Part shown: positions 49,493 to 57,023 of the stretch, piece by piece
Layout of the letters: the number at the start of each line of letters is the position of its first letter
Position numbering within the stretch: the stretch's first letter is position 1
Source: Cellulomonas sp. Leaf395
Lineage (GTDB): Bacteria > Actinomycetota > Actinomycetes > Actinomycetales > Cellulomonadaceae
DNA length: 64,000 nt
Reading direction: 5' to 3'
NCBI RefSeq assembly: GCF_001424125.1
Contig: NZ_LMQI01000005.1
Coordinates: 465,567-529,566 of the forward strand
The notes under the pieces: model-generated
The model's database searches: none
Seen by the model: only the letters and a program-made list of their open reading frames with translations
Told to the model about the DNA's origin: nothing
Translations under genes and position numbers: made by a program

Positions 49493-51856
49493 ATGAGCAC
49501 GGACACCCACCCCGCAGACAGCCACGACCTGATCCGCGTGCACGGTGCGCGGGAGAACAACCTCAAGGACATCAGCGTCGAGATCCCGAAGCGGCGTCTG
49601 ACGGTGTTCACGGGCGTCTCCGGCTCGGGCAAGAGCTCTCTGGTGTTCGACACCATCGCCGCGGACTCGCAACGGTTGATCAACGAGACGTACAGCGCCT
49701 TCGTCCAGGGCTTCATGCCGACGCTCGCGCGGCCGGACGTGGACGTCCTCGACGGTCTGACGACGGCGATCATCGTCGACCAGGAGCGCATGGGCGCCAA
49801 CCCACGGTCCACCGTCGGCACCGCCACCGACGCCAACGCCATGCTGCGGATCCTGTTCAGCCGGCTCGGAACACCGCACATCGGCCCGCCGCAGGCCTTC
49901 TCGTTCAACGTCGCCTCCATCAGCGGCGCCGGCGCGGTCACCCTCGAGCGCGGCGGCCGCGAGACGAAGGAGCGGCGCAGCTTCAGCATCCTCGGCGGCA
50001 TGTGCCCCCGGTGCGAGGGCCGTGGCTCGGTCAACGACATCGACCTGACACAGCTCTACGACGCCAGCCTGTCGCTCAACGAGGGAGCGCTGACGATCCC
50101 CGGGTACAGCATGGACGGCTGGTACGGCCGGATCTTTCGCGGGTGCGGCTTCTTCGACCCGGACAAGCCGATCGCGAAGTACACGAAGCGGGAGCTCGAT
50201 GCCCTGCTCTACAAAGAGCCCACCAAGATCCAGGTCGAGGGCATCAACCTGACCTACGAGGGCCTGATCCCACGTCTCCAGAAGTCGTACCTGGCCAAGG
50301 ACGTCGAGGCGCTCCAGCCGCACATCCGCGCGTTCGTCGAGCGAGCGGTCACCTTCTCGACGTGTCCCGAGTGCGACGGCACCCGGCTGAGCAAGGAAGC
50401 CCGCTCGTCGAGGATCGCGGGCAAGAGCATCGCCGACGTCTGCGCGATGCAGATCAGCGACGTCGCCGACTGGGTCCGCGGCCTGGACGAACCGTCCGTG
50501 GCACCGCTGCTCACCGGGCTGCAGCTCCTGCTGGACTCCTTCACCGACATCGGGCTGGGCTACCTGTCGCTCGACCGGTCGTCGGGGACGTTGTCCGGGG
50601 GAGAGGCGCAGCGCACCAAGATGATCCGCCACCTCGGGTCGTCCCTGACCGACGTCACCTACGTCTTCGACGAGCCGTCGATCGGCCTGCACCCGCACGA
50701 CATCCAGCGGATGAACCAGCTGCTGCTCCAGCTGCGGGACAAGGGCAACACGGTGCTCGTCGTGGAGCACAAGCCGGAGATGATCACGATCGCGGACCGC
50801 GTGATCGACCTCGGCCCTGGCGCCGGGACGGCCGGCGGCTCGGTCTGCTTCGAGGGCACGGTCGAGGACCTGCGCACCAGCGGCACCCTGACCGGGAAGC
50901 ACCTCGACGACCGCGCCGCGGTCAAGGACGAGGTCCGCTCACCCTGCGGCGCGCTCCAGATCCGCGGCGCGACGGCCAACAACCTGCGCGAGGTCGACGT
51001 CGACATCCCGCTCGGCGTCCTGGCGGTCATCACCGGGGTCGCGGGATCCGGCAAGAGCTCGCTCGTGCACGGCTCGATCCCGGCCGGCGACGGGGTCGTG
51101 GTCATCGACCAGGGCGCCATCCGCGGCTCGCGCCGGAGCAACCCAGCGACGTACACAGGCCTGCTCGAGCCGGTCCGCAAGGCGTTCGCCAAGGCCAACG
51201 GGGTGAAGCCGGCACTGTTCAGCGCGAACTCCGAGGGGGCATGCCCCGCCTGCAACGGCGCGGGCGTCATCTACACGGACCTCGCGATGATGAGCGGTGT
51301 CGCCACCGTGTGCGAGGTCTGTGAGGGGAAGCGCTTTCTGGCCTCAGTCCTCGAGTACCGCCTTGGCGGTCGCGACATCAGTGAGGTGCTCGCCATGTCG
51401 GTGACCGAGGCCGAGGAGTTCTTCGGCGCGGGGGAGGCCCGCACACCGGCGGCCCACGGCGTCCTGACGCGGCTCGTGGACGTCGGGCTCGGCTACATCA
51501 GCCTCGGCCAGCCGCTGCCGACCCTGTCCGGGGGCGAGCGCCAGCGGCTCAAGCTGGCGACGCACATGGGGGAGAAGGGCACCGTCTACGTGCTCGACGA
51601 GCCGACGACCGGCCTGCACCTCGCGGACGTCGAGAACCTGCTCGGCCTGCTCGACCGCCTGGTCGACTCCGGAAAGTCGGTCATCGTGATCGAGCACCAC
51701 CAGGCGGTCATGGCGCACGCCGACTGGATCATCGACCTGGGTCCGGGCGCCGGCCACGACGGCGGCCTGGTCGTCTTCGAGGGCTCGCCGGCCGACCTGG
51801 TCGCCGCTCGGTCGACCCTCACCGGGGAGCACCTCGCCGCGTACGTAGGCACCTGA
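49493..51856 (+). CDS. UvrA-like ABC ATPase (short paralogue)
   Basis: 787 residues against ~950 for housekeeping UvrA. Two ABC modules: Walker A FTGVSGSGKSSLVFDT (~37) and ITGVAGSGKSSLVHGS (~514), signature LSGGEAQRTKM (~366) and LSGGERQRLKLATHMG (~681), Walker B VYVLDEPTTGLHLADV. Zinc-type cysteines in MCPRCEGRGS, CPECDGTRLSKEA and CPACNGAG. The UvrB-binding region of the first module appears to be missing. Such proteins (e.g. DrrC of Streptomyces peucetius) are linked to drug tolerance. Housekeeping uvrA is presumably elsewhere. Ribosome-binding site GGAG. Confidence 0.9.
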   Translation: MSTDTHPADSHDLIRVHGARENNLKDISVEIPKRRLTVFTGVSGSGKSSLVFDTIAADSQRLINETYSAFVQGFMPTLARPDVDVLDGLTTAIIVDQERMGANPRSTVGTATDANAMLRILFSRLGTPHIGPPQAFSFNVASISGAGAVTLERGGRETKERRSFSILGGMCPRCEGRGSVNDIDLTQLYDASLSLNEGALTIPGYSMDGWYGRIFRGCGFFDPDKPIAKYTKRELDALLYKEPTKIQVEGINLTYEGLIPRLQKSYLAKDVEALQPHIRAFVERAVTFSTCPECDGTRLSKEARSSRIAGKSIADVCAMQISDVADWVRGLDEPSVAPLLTGLQLLLDSFTDIGLGYLSLDRSSGTLSGGEAQRTKMIRHLGSSLTDVTYVFDEPSIGLHPHDIQRMNQLLLQLRDKGNTVLVVEHKPEMITIADRVIDLGPGAGTAGGSVCFEGTVEDLRTSGTLTGKHLDDRAAVKDEVRSPCGALQIRGATANNLREVDVDIPLGVLAVITGVAGSGKSSLVHGSIPAGDGVVVIDQGAIRGSRRSNPATYTGLLEPVRKAFAKANGVKPALFSANSEGACPACNGAGVIYTDLAMMSGVATVCEVCEGKRFLASVLEYRLGGRDISEVLAMSVTEAEEFFGAGEARTPAAHGVLTRLVDVGLGYISLGQPLPTLSGGERQRLKLATHMGEKGTVYVLDEPTTGLHLADVENLLGLLDRLVDSGKSVIVIEHHQAVMAHADWIIDLGPGAGHDGGLVVFEGSPADLVAARSTLTGEHLAAYVGT

Positions 51857-51886
51857 ACCGAGCTGTCCACGAGAAGGGATCTGACC

Positions 51887-52312
51887 ATGGCGGAGAGCAA
51901 GAAGGCCGGAGCGTTCACCGAGGAAGAGCGCGACGCGATGAAGGAGCGCGCCAAGGAGTCTCGCCGAGCGTCCAAGGGGGCCAGCGGCGAGCGTGATCTC
52001 TTGGAGAAGATCGCCGAGATGGACGAGGCAGACCGCACGATCGCCGAGCGTGTCCACGCCATCGTCACCGAGACGGCGCCCGAGCTCGCACCGAAGACCT
52101 GGTACGGGCAGCCCGCCTGGGCCAAGGACGGCAAGGTCGTCGTGTTCTTCCAGGCCGCATCGAAGTTCAAGACGCGGTACGCCGCGCTCGGCTTCAGCGA
52201 GGACGCGAACCTCGACGACGGCTCGATGTGGCCGACGTCGTTCGCGCTGGCGTCCTTGACGGCCGCGGACGAGAAGCGCATCACCGAGCTGGTGAAGAAG
52301 GCCGTCGGCTGA
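51887..52312 (+). CDS. DUF1801 / YdhG-like protein
   Basis: 141 residues. Basic/acidic helical N-terminus (~1-45, likely disordered or coiled), then the DUF1801 core: RVHAIVTETAPELAPKTWYGQPAWAKDGKVVVFFQAASKFKTRYAALGF (~60-108) with the conserved W-Y-x-P-x-W and K-F segments. Function unknown; relatives have been called iron-chaperone-like. ATG with AAGGGA upstream, 30 bp after the UvrA-like gene, probably same transcript. Confidence 0.82.
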   Translation: MAESKKAGAFTEEERDAMKERAKESRRASKGASGERDLLEKIAEMDEADRTIAERVHAIVTETAPELAPKTWYGQPAWAKDGKVVVFFQAASKFKTRYAALGFSEDANLDDGSMWPTSFALASLTAADEKRITELVKKAVG

Positions 52313-52324
52313 CGGGCGCAGCAC

Positions 52325-53326
52325 CTACTGGCTTCGAGCGCGCAGCACCTGTCGGGCGGGGGAGAGGAGGGCCGCGTCGCGGACGTCAGCCGCTGTGGCC
52401 TTCACATAGATGCCGGTGGTCTTGAGGTCCTCGTGGCCGAGGAGTGCCTGGACGGCGGGCGCCGGCACGCCGGAGCGGATGAGCCCTTTCGCGTAGGTGT
52501 GCCGGAAGCCGTGCGCCGACTCGCCTTCCTGCTTGGGAACCCCGGAGCGTGCGATCCATCCGTCGACCAGGTGCCGGAGGGCACCGCGCGTGAGCGGGAC
52601 GCCGTCCGTCCTCCGGAGCAGAGGTGAGGCGGCCGGGAGCGTGCCGAGCCGCGCGGTGCGCTCCCGGAGGTACTCCTCGACGAACGTGATCGCCTCCGGT
52701 GGCACGGGGACGATGCGCTGCCGGTTCCCCTTGCCGATGACCGACATGACGACCTCGCCACCGGAGTCGCGTCGAAGGGACTGCTCGGAGATGGCGCACA
52801 GCTCGGCGGCGCGGACGCCGGTGGTGGACAGGAGGGCGAAGGTGGCGCGCTCCAGGGCCGGCCAGCGGCGCGCGTGAGGCTTGCGCTCCTCCCAGACAGC
52901 GTCGGCGAGCCGCTCGAGCTCGTCGTCGTTCCAGCCGGCGGGCAGGCGTACCGGCCGCTCGGGGGCCTCGATGCGCAGCGTCGGGTCGACTCCCAGGTGA
53001 CCTTCGAGCTGGAGCCAGTGGCACAGCAGGCGCAGTGTGCCGACCCGACGTTGAGTGGTGCTCACCGCTTCCTGGAGGCGGATGACGCGGTACGCGTTCT
53101 TGATCTGCGTCTCGGTCAGGTCGTCGACCAGCACGACGGTCAGCGGGGCGGGGTCGTCCGGAGTCGGCTTGTCACCGAGACGCCCGGCCTGGCGGGCGAT
53201 GACGGTGGCCCACACGACGATGTCGCGGCGGTAGTTCTCGCGTGAGCTCTCGGTCAGGCCGCGGCGGGTGAGGGTTGCACGGTCGATCAGGAACTGGTCG
53301 ACGACCTCGCTCAGCGGCACACCCAT
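52325..53326 (-). CDS. Tyrosine recombinase / integrase (XerC/D-like)
   Basis: 333 residues. N-terminal SAM-like core-binding domain (~5-115) and C-terminal catalytic domain. All catalytic residues are present: R172 (STTGVRAAELC), K199 (VIGKGNRQR), H272 and R275 (AHGFRHTYA), H298 (LLGHED), Y307 (GIYVKAT). It is therefore probably active. ATG 53326 is favoured over GTG 53335 by a -10 box 7 nt upstream. No transposase, excisionase or phage gene is adjacent. Two dif-like core sequences lie just upstream (53383 and 53564). Distinct from housekeeping XerC/XerD, which usually have other neighbours. Confidence 0.92.
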   Translation of the reverse strand: MGVPLSEVVDQFLIDRATLTRRGLTESSRENYRRDIVVWATVIARQAGRLGDKPTPDDPAPLTVVLVDDLTETQIKNAYRVIRLQEAVSTTQRRVGTLRLLCHWLQLEGHLGVDPTLRIEAPERPVRLPAGWNDDELERLADAVWEERKPHARRWPALERATFALLSTTGVRAAELCAISEQSLRRDSGGEVVMSVIGKGNRQRIVPVPPEAITFVEEYLRERTARLGTLPAASPLLRRTDGVPLTRGALRHLVDGWIARSGVPKQEGESAHGFRHTYAKGLIRSGVPAPAVQALLGHEDLKTTGIYVKATAADVRDAALLSPARQVLRARSQ

Positions 53327-53333
53327 GCACCGC

Positions 53334-53339
53334 ACCGTA
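53334..53339 (-). promoter_or_regulatory. -10 box for leaderless recombinase transcript
   Basis: TACGGT on the minus strand (53339-53334), then 7 nt and the ATG at 53326. Confidence 0.5.
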
Positions 53340-53378
53340 GGGCGGCGTCGTCCTCGACCGGGGGTGCCGCGCCGCGGT

Positions 53379-53395
53379 TACGCGCATAGTGCCGG
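53379..53395 (+). repeat. dif-like core, half site 1
   Basis: CGCATAG-TGCCGG at 53383-53395: a left arm plus 6-bp centre identical to site 2 except for the last centre base. The right arm is not recognisable. It is 57 bp upstream of the recombinase start, so binding here could affect its promoter. Confidence 0.5.
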
Positions 53396-53559
53396 TCGGC
53401 GACCCTGATCAGCTCCGCAGCAGTGGGCAGGCGTCAGAGCTGGCGCCCTGGTCACGATGGGGCGCCCGGGCATGGGCGGGACGAGACCGAACAGACCCGG
53501 AAGGCGGTGGCGTCTGGTGGCTTCAGGGCCCGAAGGATCCCAACGACGGGTGGTGATGT

Positions 53560-53587
53560 TTCTCGCATAGTGCCGCCTATGTGCGCA
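53560..53587 (+). repeat. dif-like recombination site 2
   Basis: TTCTCGCATAG (53560-53570), TGCCGC centre (53571-53576), CTATGTGCGCA (53577-53587). The two 11-bp arms are imperfect inverted copies around a 6-bp centre, the architecture of Xer/dif sites. The inner arms CGCATAx and xTATGT also match the E. coli dif arms. It is 181 bp from site 1 in the same orientation. Confidence 0.6.
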
Positions 53588-53926
53588 ACAGCACCAATTC
53601 TCGTTCGGGAAGGGGCAGTTGCGCGATGACTCTGCACCGTCGCGTAGCGGCATCCCTGCACCGCCCAGCGCGTCGGTCCTTCCGCGGGCGTGGGCCCGGG
53701 CCGACGATTCCGCTGTACCGCCATCCACGCGATCCGTTCTGCGCGTCGAGAGCAGCCAGCTGGGACCTCTGGGTCACATCAGCCCGCTGGCACCTATGGG
53801 ATCCCGGGACTGCGGATCGGCGAGACCGTCCCCGCGAAACCGAGGGGCTCACGTTATGACATTTCCCTCGTCAAGACGCATGACACGGACAGCCTGGTCG
53901 CCGTCGTTCTCGCGCGCATCCACCGA

Positions 53927-54433
53927 TCAGGCGGACGCGGCGTCTCGGAGGGTCAGCACGTAGCGCTCCTCCGTCTGCGACTCGTCGCGCGGGACCACCT
54001 GCCGCTCGCCGGAGCGCGTGAAGCCGGCCCGGACGAACAGATCGCCCGCAGCGTGGTTACCGTCGAGGAGCCACAACGACACCGTCCGGGCGTCCTGAGC
54101 GACCGCCGCCTGGCGCACGGCATCGAGCAGAGCCCAGCCCAGACCGTCGCGCCGAGACTCCGGCGCCACCCACAGGGCCATGACGTGCCGGTCGTCCACC
54201 GGCGAGCCGGGCTCCTGCATCATGGTGACGATTCCCCGGCCGACGCCGTTCTCGTCCACCGCGACCCACGTCGTCGACGTCCGCAGACGCATCCGCCAGT
54301 GCGACTCGGCGAACCGTTCCTCCCTGGTCAGCGACGCACCGAAGACGTCCGGGTCCTCACGCAGGGCGCGCAATCGCACATCCTGGACGAGCCGCCAGTC
54401 GTCCTCGACCACCTGTTGGACAAGCACGCTCAC
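53927..54433 (-). CDS. GNAT-family N-acetyltransferase
   Basis: 168 residues from GTG 54433, which has a GAGG site 8 nt upstream; an upstream GTG (54445) adds four residues. Acetyl-CoA binding motif LWVAPESRRDGLGWALLDAVRQAAVAQ (~88-114), with DGLGWA in place of the usual R/Q-x-x-G-x-G/A. Followed by VSLWLLDGNHAAGDLFVRAGFTRSGER, typical motif B. Substrate unknown. Confidence 0.88.
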   Translation of the reverse strand: MSVLVQQVVEDDWRLVQDVRLRALREDPDVFGASLTREERFAESHWRMRLRTSTTWVAVDENGVGRGIVTMMQEPGSPVDDRHVMALWVAPESRRDGLGWALLDAVRQAAVAQDARTVSLWLLDGNHAAGDLFVRAGFTRSGERQVVPRDESQTEERYVLTLRDAASA

Positions 54434-54461
54434 AGGATGCCTCACGTCGGACGTCGGGCGC

Positions 54462-54623
54462 TCAGGGCTGTTCGCGGGCCGTGGTCTCGCTCGCGGGTGC
54501 GCCGCCGTGGCCGGCCGGATCAGGCACCGAGCGTGCGACGTCGGCGATCTCCTCCTCTGGTCGCGGTGGGACGGTCTCGTCGTACTCGAGCGCAGGCACC
54601 TCGTGCCCCACGGACTCCGTCAC
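54462..54623 (-). CDS. Small acidic hypothetical protein
   Basis: 53 residues from GTG 54623, with an AAGGAG ribosome-binding site. Very acidic and probably disordered: it contains LEYDETVPPRPEEEIADVAR followed by a Pro/Ala/Gly-rich C-terminus. No membrane segment, cysteine or known motif. Lies between the GNAT and MBL genes on the same strand. Reality is supported by the ribosome-binding site and non-shadow composition, but not by homology. Confidence 0.5.
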   Translation of the reverse strand: MTESVGHEVPALEYDETVPPRPEEEIADVARSVPDPAGHGGAPASETTAREQP

Positions 54624-54644
54624 AGCGGTCTCCTTCCGACGCGA

Positions 54645-54670
54645 ACCACCGTACGGGGGGTACGGGTGGT
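54645..54670. terminator. Hairpin between the MBL gene and the small acidic gene
   Basis: ACCACCGTAC (54645-54654), loop GGGGG, GTACGGGTGGT (54660-54670): a 10-bp stem with one bulged G. It lies 18 bp past the MBL stop and could terminate that transcript or serve as an operator. Confidence 0.55.
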
Positions 54671-54687
54671 GCGACAGCCCAGCGGAC

Positions 54688-55332
54688 TCACAGGTCGATG
54701 CCCTCGCCGGGGTCGAGCGAGATGGGCTCACCCGCGCCGCCCAGCCGGCCGAGCAGCCCGTTCGCCATGCCCTGGCCGATCGCACTCAGCATGGCGTCGT
54801 GGACGACCACGATGCGGGCCGGTCCGACGCTGCGCACGTAGTCGACGACCTCGCCCAGCTTCAGCCACGGTGCTCCGAGCGGCGTGCACAGCACGTCGAC
54901 CTGGGCGCCCTCGGGATCGATGTAGGCGTCGCCCGGGTGGAGCACGCCCTCGACGAGGTAGCCCACGTTGTGGACGCGCGGCACGTCCTGGTGGACCAGG
55001 GCATGCCACTCCCCCAGCGCCGCCACGTCGAACCCGCCCGCGGAGAACGTCTCCCCGGCGCGGACCGGATGGACGCGGTCGGCGGGTGCGCCGGCCCCGA
55101 GGAGGACGTCGACGACCGACTGCGGTGCCCACACCTGCAACCCGCCCTGGACGGCCTCGACCACGGGCTCTGTGGCGACGTGGTCAGGGTGCTCGTGGGT
55201 GACGAGGACCGCTTGCACCCCGTCGAGCGCACTGGGTAGATCCGAGAAGACGCCTGGGTCGATGACGAGGCGGTCACCACCGCGGTCGAGTCGGATGCAG
55301 GCGTGTCCCCAGCGGGTCAGGCGGATGCTCAT
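54688..55332 (-). CDS. Metallo-beta-lactamase-fold hydrolase (UlaG/YtnP-like)
   Basis: 214 residues. MBL motif HEHPDHVATEPV (~46-57) gives the first zinc ligands; RWGHACIRL at the start and VIDPGVFSD are typical of the 'L-ascorbate lactonase UlaG-like' group. Later ligands: LGEWHALVHQD (~106), GDAYIDPEG (~134) and VVVHDAML (~177). Substrate unknown. Divergent from the ParA gene. Confidence 0.87.
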   Translation of the reverse strand: MSIRLTRWGHACIRLDRGGDRLVIDPGVFSDLPSALDGVQAVLVTHEHPDHVATEPVVEAVQGGLQVWAPQSVVDVLLGAGAPADRVHPVRAGETFSAGGFDVAALGEWHALVHQDVPRVHNVGYLVEGVLHPGDAYIDPEGAQVDVLCTPLGAPWLKLGEVVDYVRSVGPARIVVVHDAMLSAIGQGMANGLLGRLGGAGEPISLDPGEGIDL

Positions 55333-55396
55333 CCGATCAGTCTGTCCTGACCAGCACGAACGCGCGCGGCGTTTCGCTCCCGCCGCATCGCGCGGA

Positions 55397-55409
55397 TACG
55401 GTTGCGCAC
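55397..55409 (+). promoter_or_regulatory. -10 box for leaderless ParA-type transcript
   Basis: TACGGT (55397-55402), 7 nt, then GTG at 55410. Confidence 0.5.
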
Positions 55410-56174
55410 GTGCTGGTGCTCGGGGTGTGCAGTCTCAAGGGTGGCGTGGGCAAGACGTCGATCACCCTCGGCCTGGCGTCGGCGGCCCTCGAACGCGGGC
55501 TGCGCACGCTGGTGATCGACATGGACCCGCAGGGCGACAGCACGATGGCGCTCGGCGCACGGCCGCTGGCCGGCGACGTCGCCTCCGTGCTCGATCAGCC
55601 GGGTGAGTCGACGATGGCGGCGGCGACGGTCCTGTCCTCCTGGGCGGACGACGGCCTCGACGTCCTGGCCGGCTCCGAGCGGTCGGCCGAGCACGATCGG
55701 CTGGACGGCAGCGACGTCGACCGCCTGCGCTACGCGTTGTCGTGGGTGCACGGCTACGACCTCGTGATCATCGACTGCCCACCGTCCCTCGGCGGACTGA
55801 CCCGCACGGGACTGGCAGCTTGCGACCGCGCCCTCGTGGTCACGGAGCCGGGCCTGTTCGCGGTCATGGCGGTCGGCCGCGCGATGCGCACCATCGACGA
55901 GCTCCGTCGCGGTCCCGCTCCCGCGCTCCAGCCGCTCGGCATCGTCGTCAACCGGGTCCGCTCACGCTCGATCGAGCAGGCTTTCCGGCTCGACGAGCTG
56001 CAGACGCTCTACGGACCGCTCGTCCTCACTCCGCCGGTGCCGGAGCGCGCGGCGCTCCAACAGGCTCAGGGTGCAGCCCAGCCGGTGCACGCGTGGCCCG
56101 GGGCCGCGGCCGCGGAGCTGGCTCGCACGTTCGATGCCCTGCTCGCCCGTGCGATGCGCGCACCCCGGCACTGA
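55410..56174 (+). CDS. ParA/MinD-type ATPase
   Basis: 254 residues. Deviant Walker A LKGGVGKTSITLGLA (residues 9-23) with the signature lysine, switch I DMDPQGDSTMALG (~40-52), Walker B LVIIDCPPSLGGLTRTGL (~116-133). No ParB gene follows, so it is an orphan. It might position a protein complex or the Wag31/divisome rather than segregate plasmid DNA; that is inference. Convergent with the MerR gene. Confidence 0.88.
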   Translation: MLVLGVCSLKGGVGKTSITLGLASAALERGLRTLVIDMDPQGDSTMALGARPLAGDVASVLDQPGESTMAAATVLSSWADDGLDVLAGSERSAEHDRLDGSDVDRLRYALSWVHGYDLVIIDCPPSLGGLTRTGLAACDRALVVTEPGLFAVMAVGRAMRTIDELRRGPAPALQPLGIVVNRVRSRSIEQAFRLDELQTLYGPLVLTPPVPERAALQQAQGAAQPVHAWPGAAAAELARTFDALLARAMRAPRH

Positions 56175-56193
56175 GACACCCCGAACATGCCGA

Positions 56194-56220
56194 GAGCGGC
56201 CGCCCGACAGGCAGCCGCTC
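56194..56220. terminator. Bidirectional hairpin between ParA-type and MerR genes
   Basis: GAGCGGC (56194-56200), 13-nt loop, GCCGCTC (56214-56220). A 7-bp perfect stem between two convergent genes. Confidence 0.6.
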
Positions 56221-56235
56221 CTCGAGGTGTGCGGG

Positions 56236-56832
56236 TCAGCCTGCGGTCCGCGCCTGACGTCGCAGCGCGAGCTCGTCGTGCGCCGACGGCTGGATGACGA
56301 GCTCGTCGTCCTCGTCCGCACGTTCGGTCGGCAGCGCGGCGAGGGTGCCCTCGACCTCTCGCCAGACCCGGCCCACCGCGATGCCGAAGACTCCCTGGCC
56401 ACCCTGGACGAGGTCGATGACCTCGTCCGCGGACGTGCACTCGTAGACGCTCGCACCGTCGGACATCAAGGTGATCTGGGCGAGGTCGTCGACGCCACGC
56501 TCGCGCAGGTGGCTCACGGCGGTGCGGATCTGCTGGAGCGAGACACCCGTGTCGAGCAGTCGCTTGACCACCTTCAGCACGAGGATGTCCCGGAAGCTGT
56601 ACAGCCGCTGCGTGCCCGAGCCGGTGGCGGGACGGATGGACGGCTCGACGAGACCGGTACGCGCCCAGTAGTCGAGCTGGCGGTAGGTGATCCCGGCAGC
56701 CCGGCACGCGGTCGGTCCGCGGTAGCCCGTGGCGGTGTCGAGGTCAGGGAGGTCGTCGTCGAACAGCATGCCCTGAGCGCGCTGCGGCACTGCCCCGCCG
56801 CTGACGCTCTCGGCGCTCTCGTTGCTGGTCAC
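56236..56832 (-). CDS. MerR-family regulator, Rv1830-like
   Basis: 198 residues from GTG 56832, chosen for its strong GGAGG site (a longer ATG frame at 56868 adds 12 residues). N-terminal MerR HTH: ACRAAGITYRQLDYWARTGLVEPS, RLYSFRDILVLKVVKRLLDTGVSLQQIRTAV. C-terminal part has no cysteine metal site, so it is not a metal sensor. The M. tuberculosis homologue sits in the same cluster. Role in cell growth and division control is suggested for this group; specific ligand unknown. Confidence 0.88.
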   Translation of the reverse strand: MTSNESAESVSGGAVPQRAQGMLFDDDLPDLDTATGYRGPTACRAAGITYRQLDYWARTGLVEPSIRPATGSGTQRLYSFRDILVLKVVKRLLDTGVSLQQIRTAVSHLRERGVDDLAQITLMSDGASVYECTSADEVIDLVQGGQGVFGIAVGRVWREVEGTLAALPTERADEDDELVIQPSAHDELALRRQARTAG

Positions 56833-56886
56833 GAATCCTCCACTCGTCGCGCGCCGGTCGGCGGACATCTCCCCCGGCTGCTTGTC

Positions 56887-56892
56887 AGACTA
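56887..56892 (-). promoter_or_regulatory. Candidate -10 box for the Rv1830-like gene
   Basis: TAGTCT on the minus strand (56892-56887), ~55 nt before the GTG start, directly downstream of the 9-bp inverted repeat. Confidence 0.4.
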
Positions 56893-56893
56893 G

Positions 56894-56929
56894 GCCCGTG
56901 GGGGTGCAGACGCCATGACGCCCACGGGC
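56894..56929. repeat. 9-bp inverted repeat between DUF151 and MerR genes
   Basis: GCCCGTGGG (56894-56902) and CCCACGGGC (56921-56929), 18 nt apart. On the minus-strand transcript it could terminate the DUF151 message; it also covers the -35 region of the MerR promoter. Confidence 0.6.
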
Positions 56930-56950
56930 GTGTCGCGACGGGCGAGTCTC

Positions 56951-56973
56951 ACCTTCGACCTGAACACGAAGGT
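56951..56973. promoter_or_regulatory. Candidate MerR-type operator
   Basis: ACCTTCG (56951-56957), 9-bp spacer, CGAAGGT (56967-56973): a perfect 7-bp inverted repeat, a spacing and symmetry typical for MerR dimers. It lies upstream of the Rv1830-like gene and could serve autoregulation. Confidence 0.5.
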
Positions 56974-57023
56974 TTGCGCCGGATCGCCCCTCAGCACCCC
57001 CGAGTCGCTGTCGCCCGGCCCCG

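Larger units (their letters stand above)
53336..53926. other. Non-coding or decayed stretch upstream of the recombinase
   Basis: About 590 bp with no convincing gene. The open frames are short, lack ribosome-binding sites and are mostly Arg-rich. One plus-strand frame (about 53793-53930) reads like ordinary protein (GIPGLRIGETVPAKPRGSRY, then ISLVKTHDTDSLVAVVLARI) and may be a gene remnant. The stretch contains two dif-like cores (see separate entries) and a 7-bp inverted repeat GCGCAAC/GTTGCGC at 53583-53589 and 53618-53624. Local base composition around 53550-53610 is less GC-rich than its surroundings. Confidence 0.6.

Noticed and set aside
49482-49493. Three-codon upstream open frame (ATG GAG CCC TGA) touching the UvrA-like start
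   Set aside because: The GGAG in it is better explained as the ribosome-binding site of the main gene; no independent ribosome-binding site is visible.
52316-52350. Direct repeat GCGCAGCACCT at the 3' end of the recombinase gene
   Set aside because: One copy is in coding sequence and the 11-bp match is short; no sign of an attachment site or tRNA end here.
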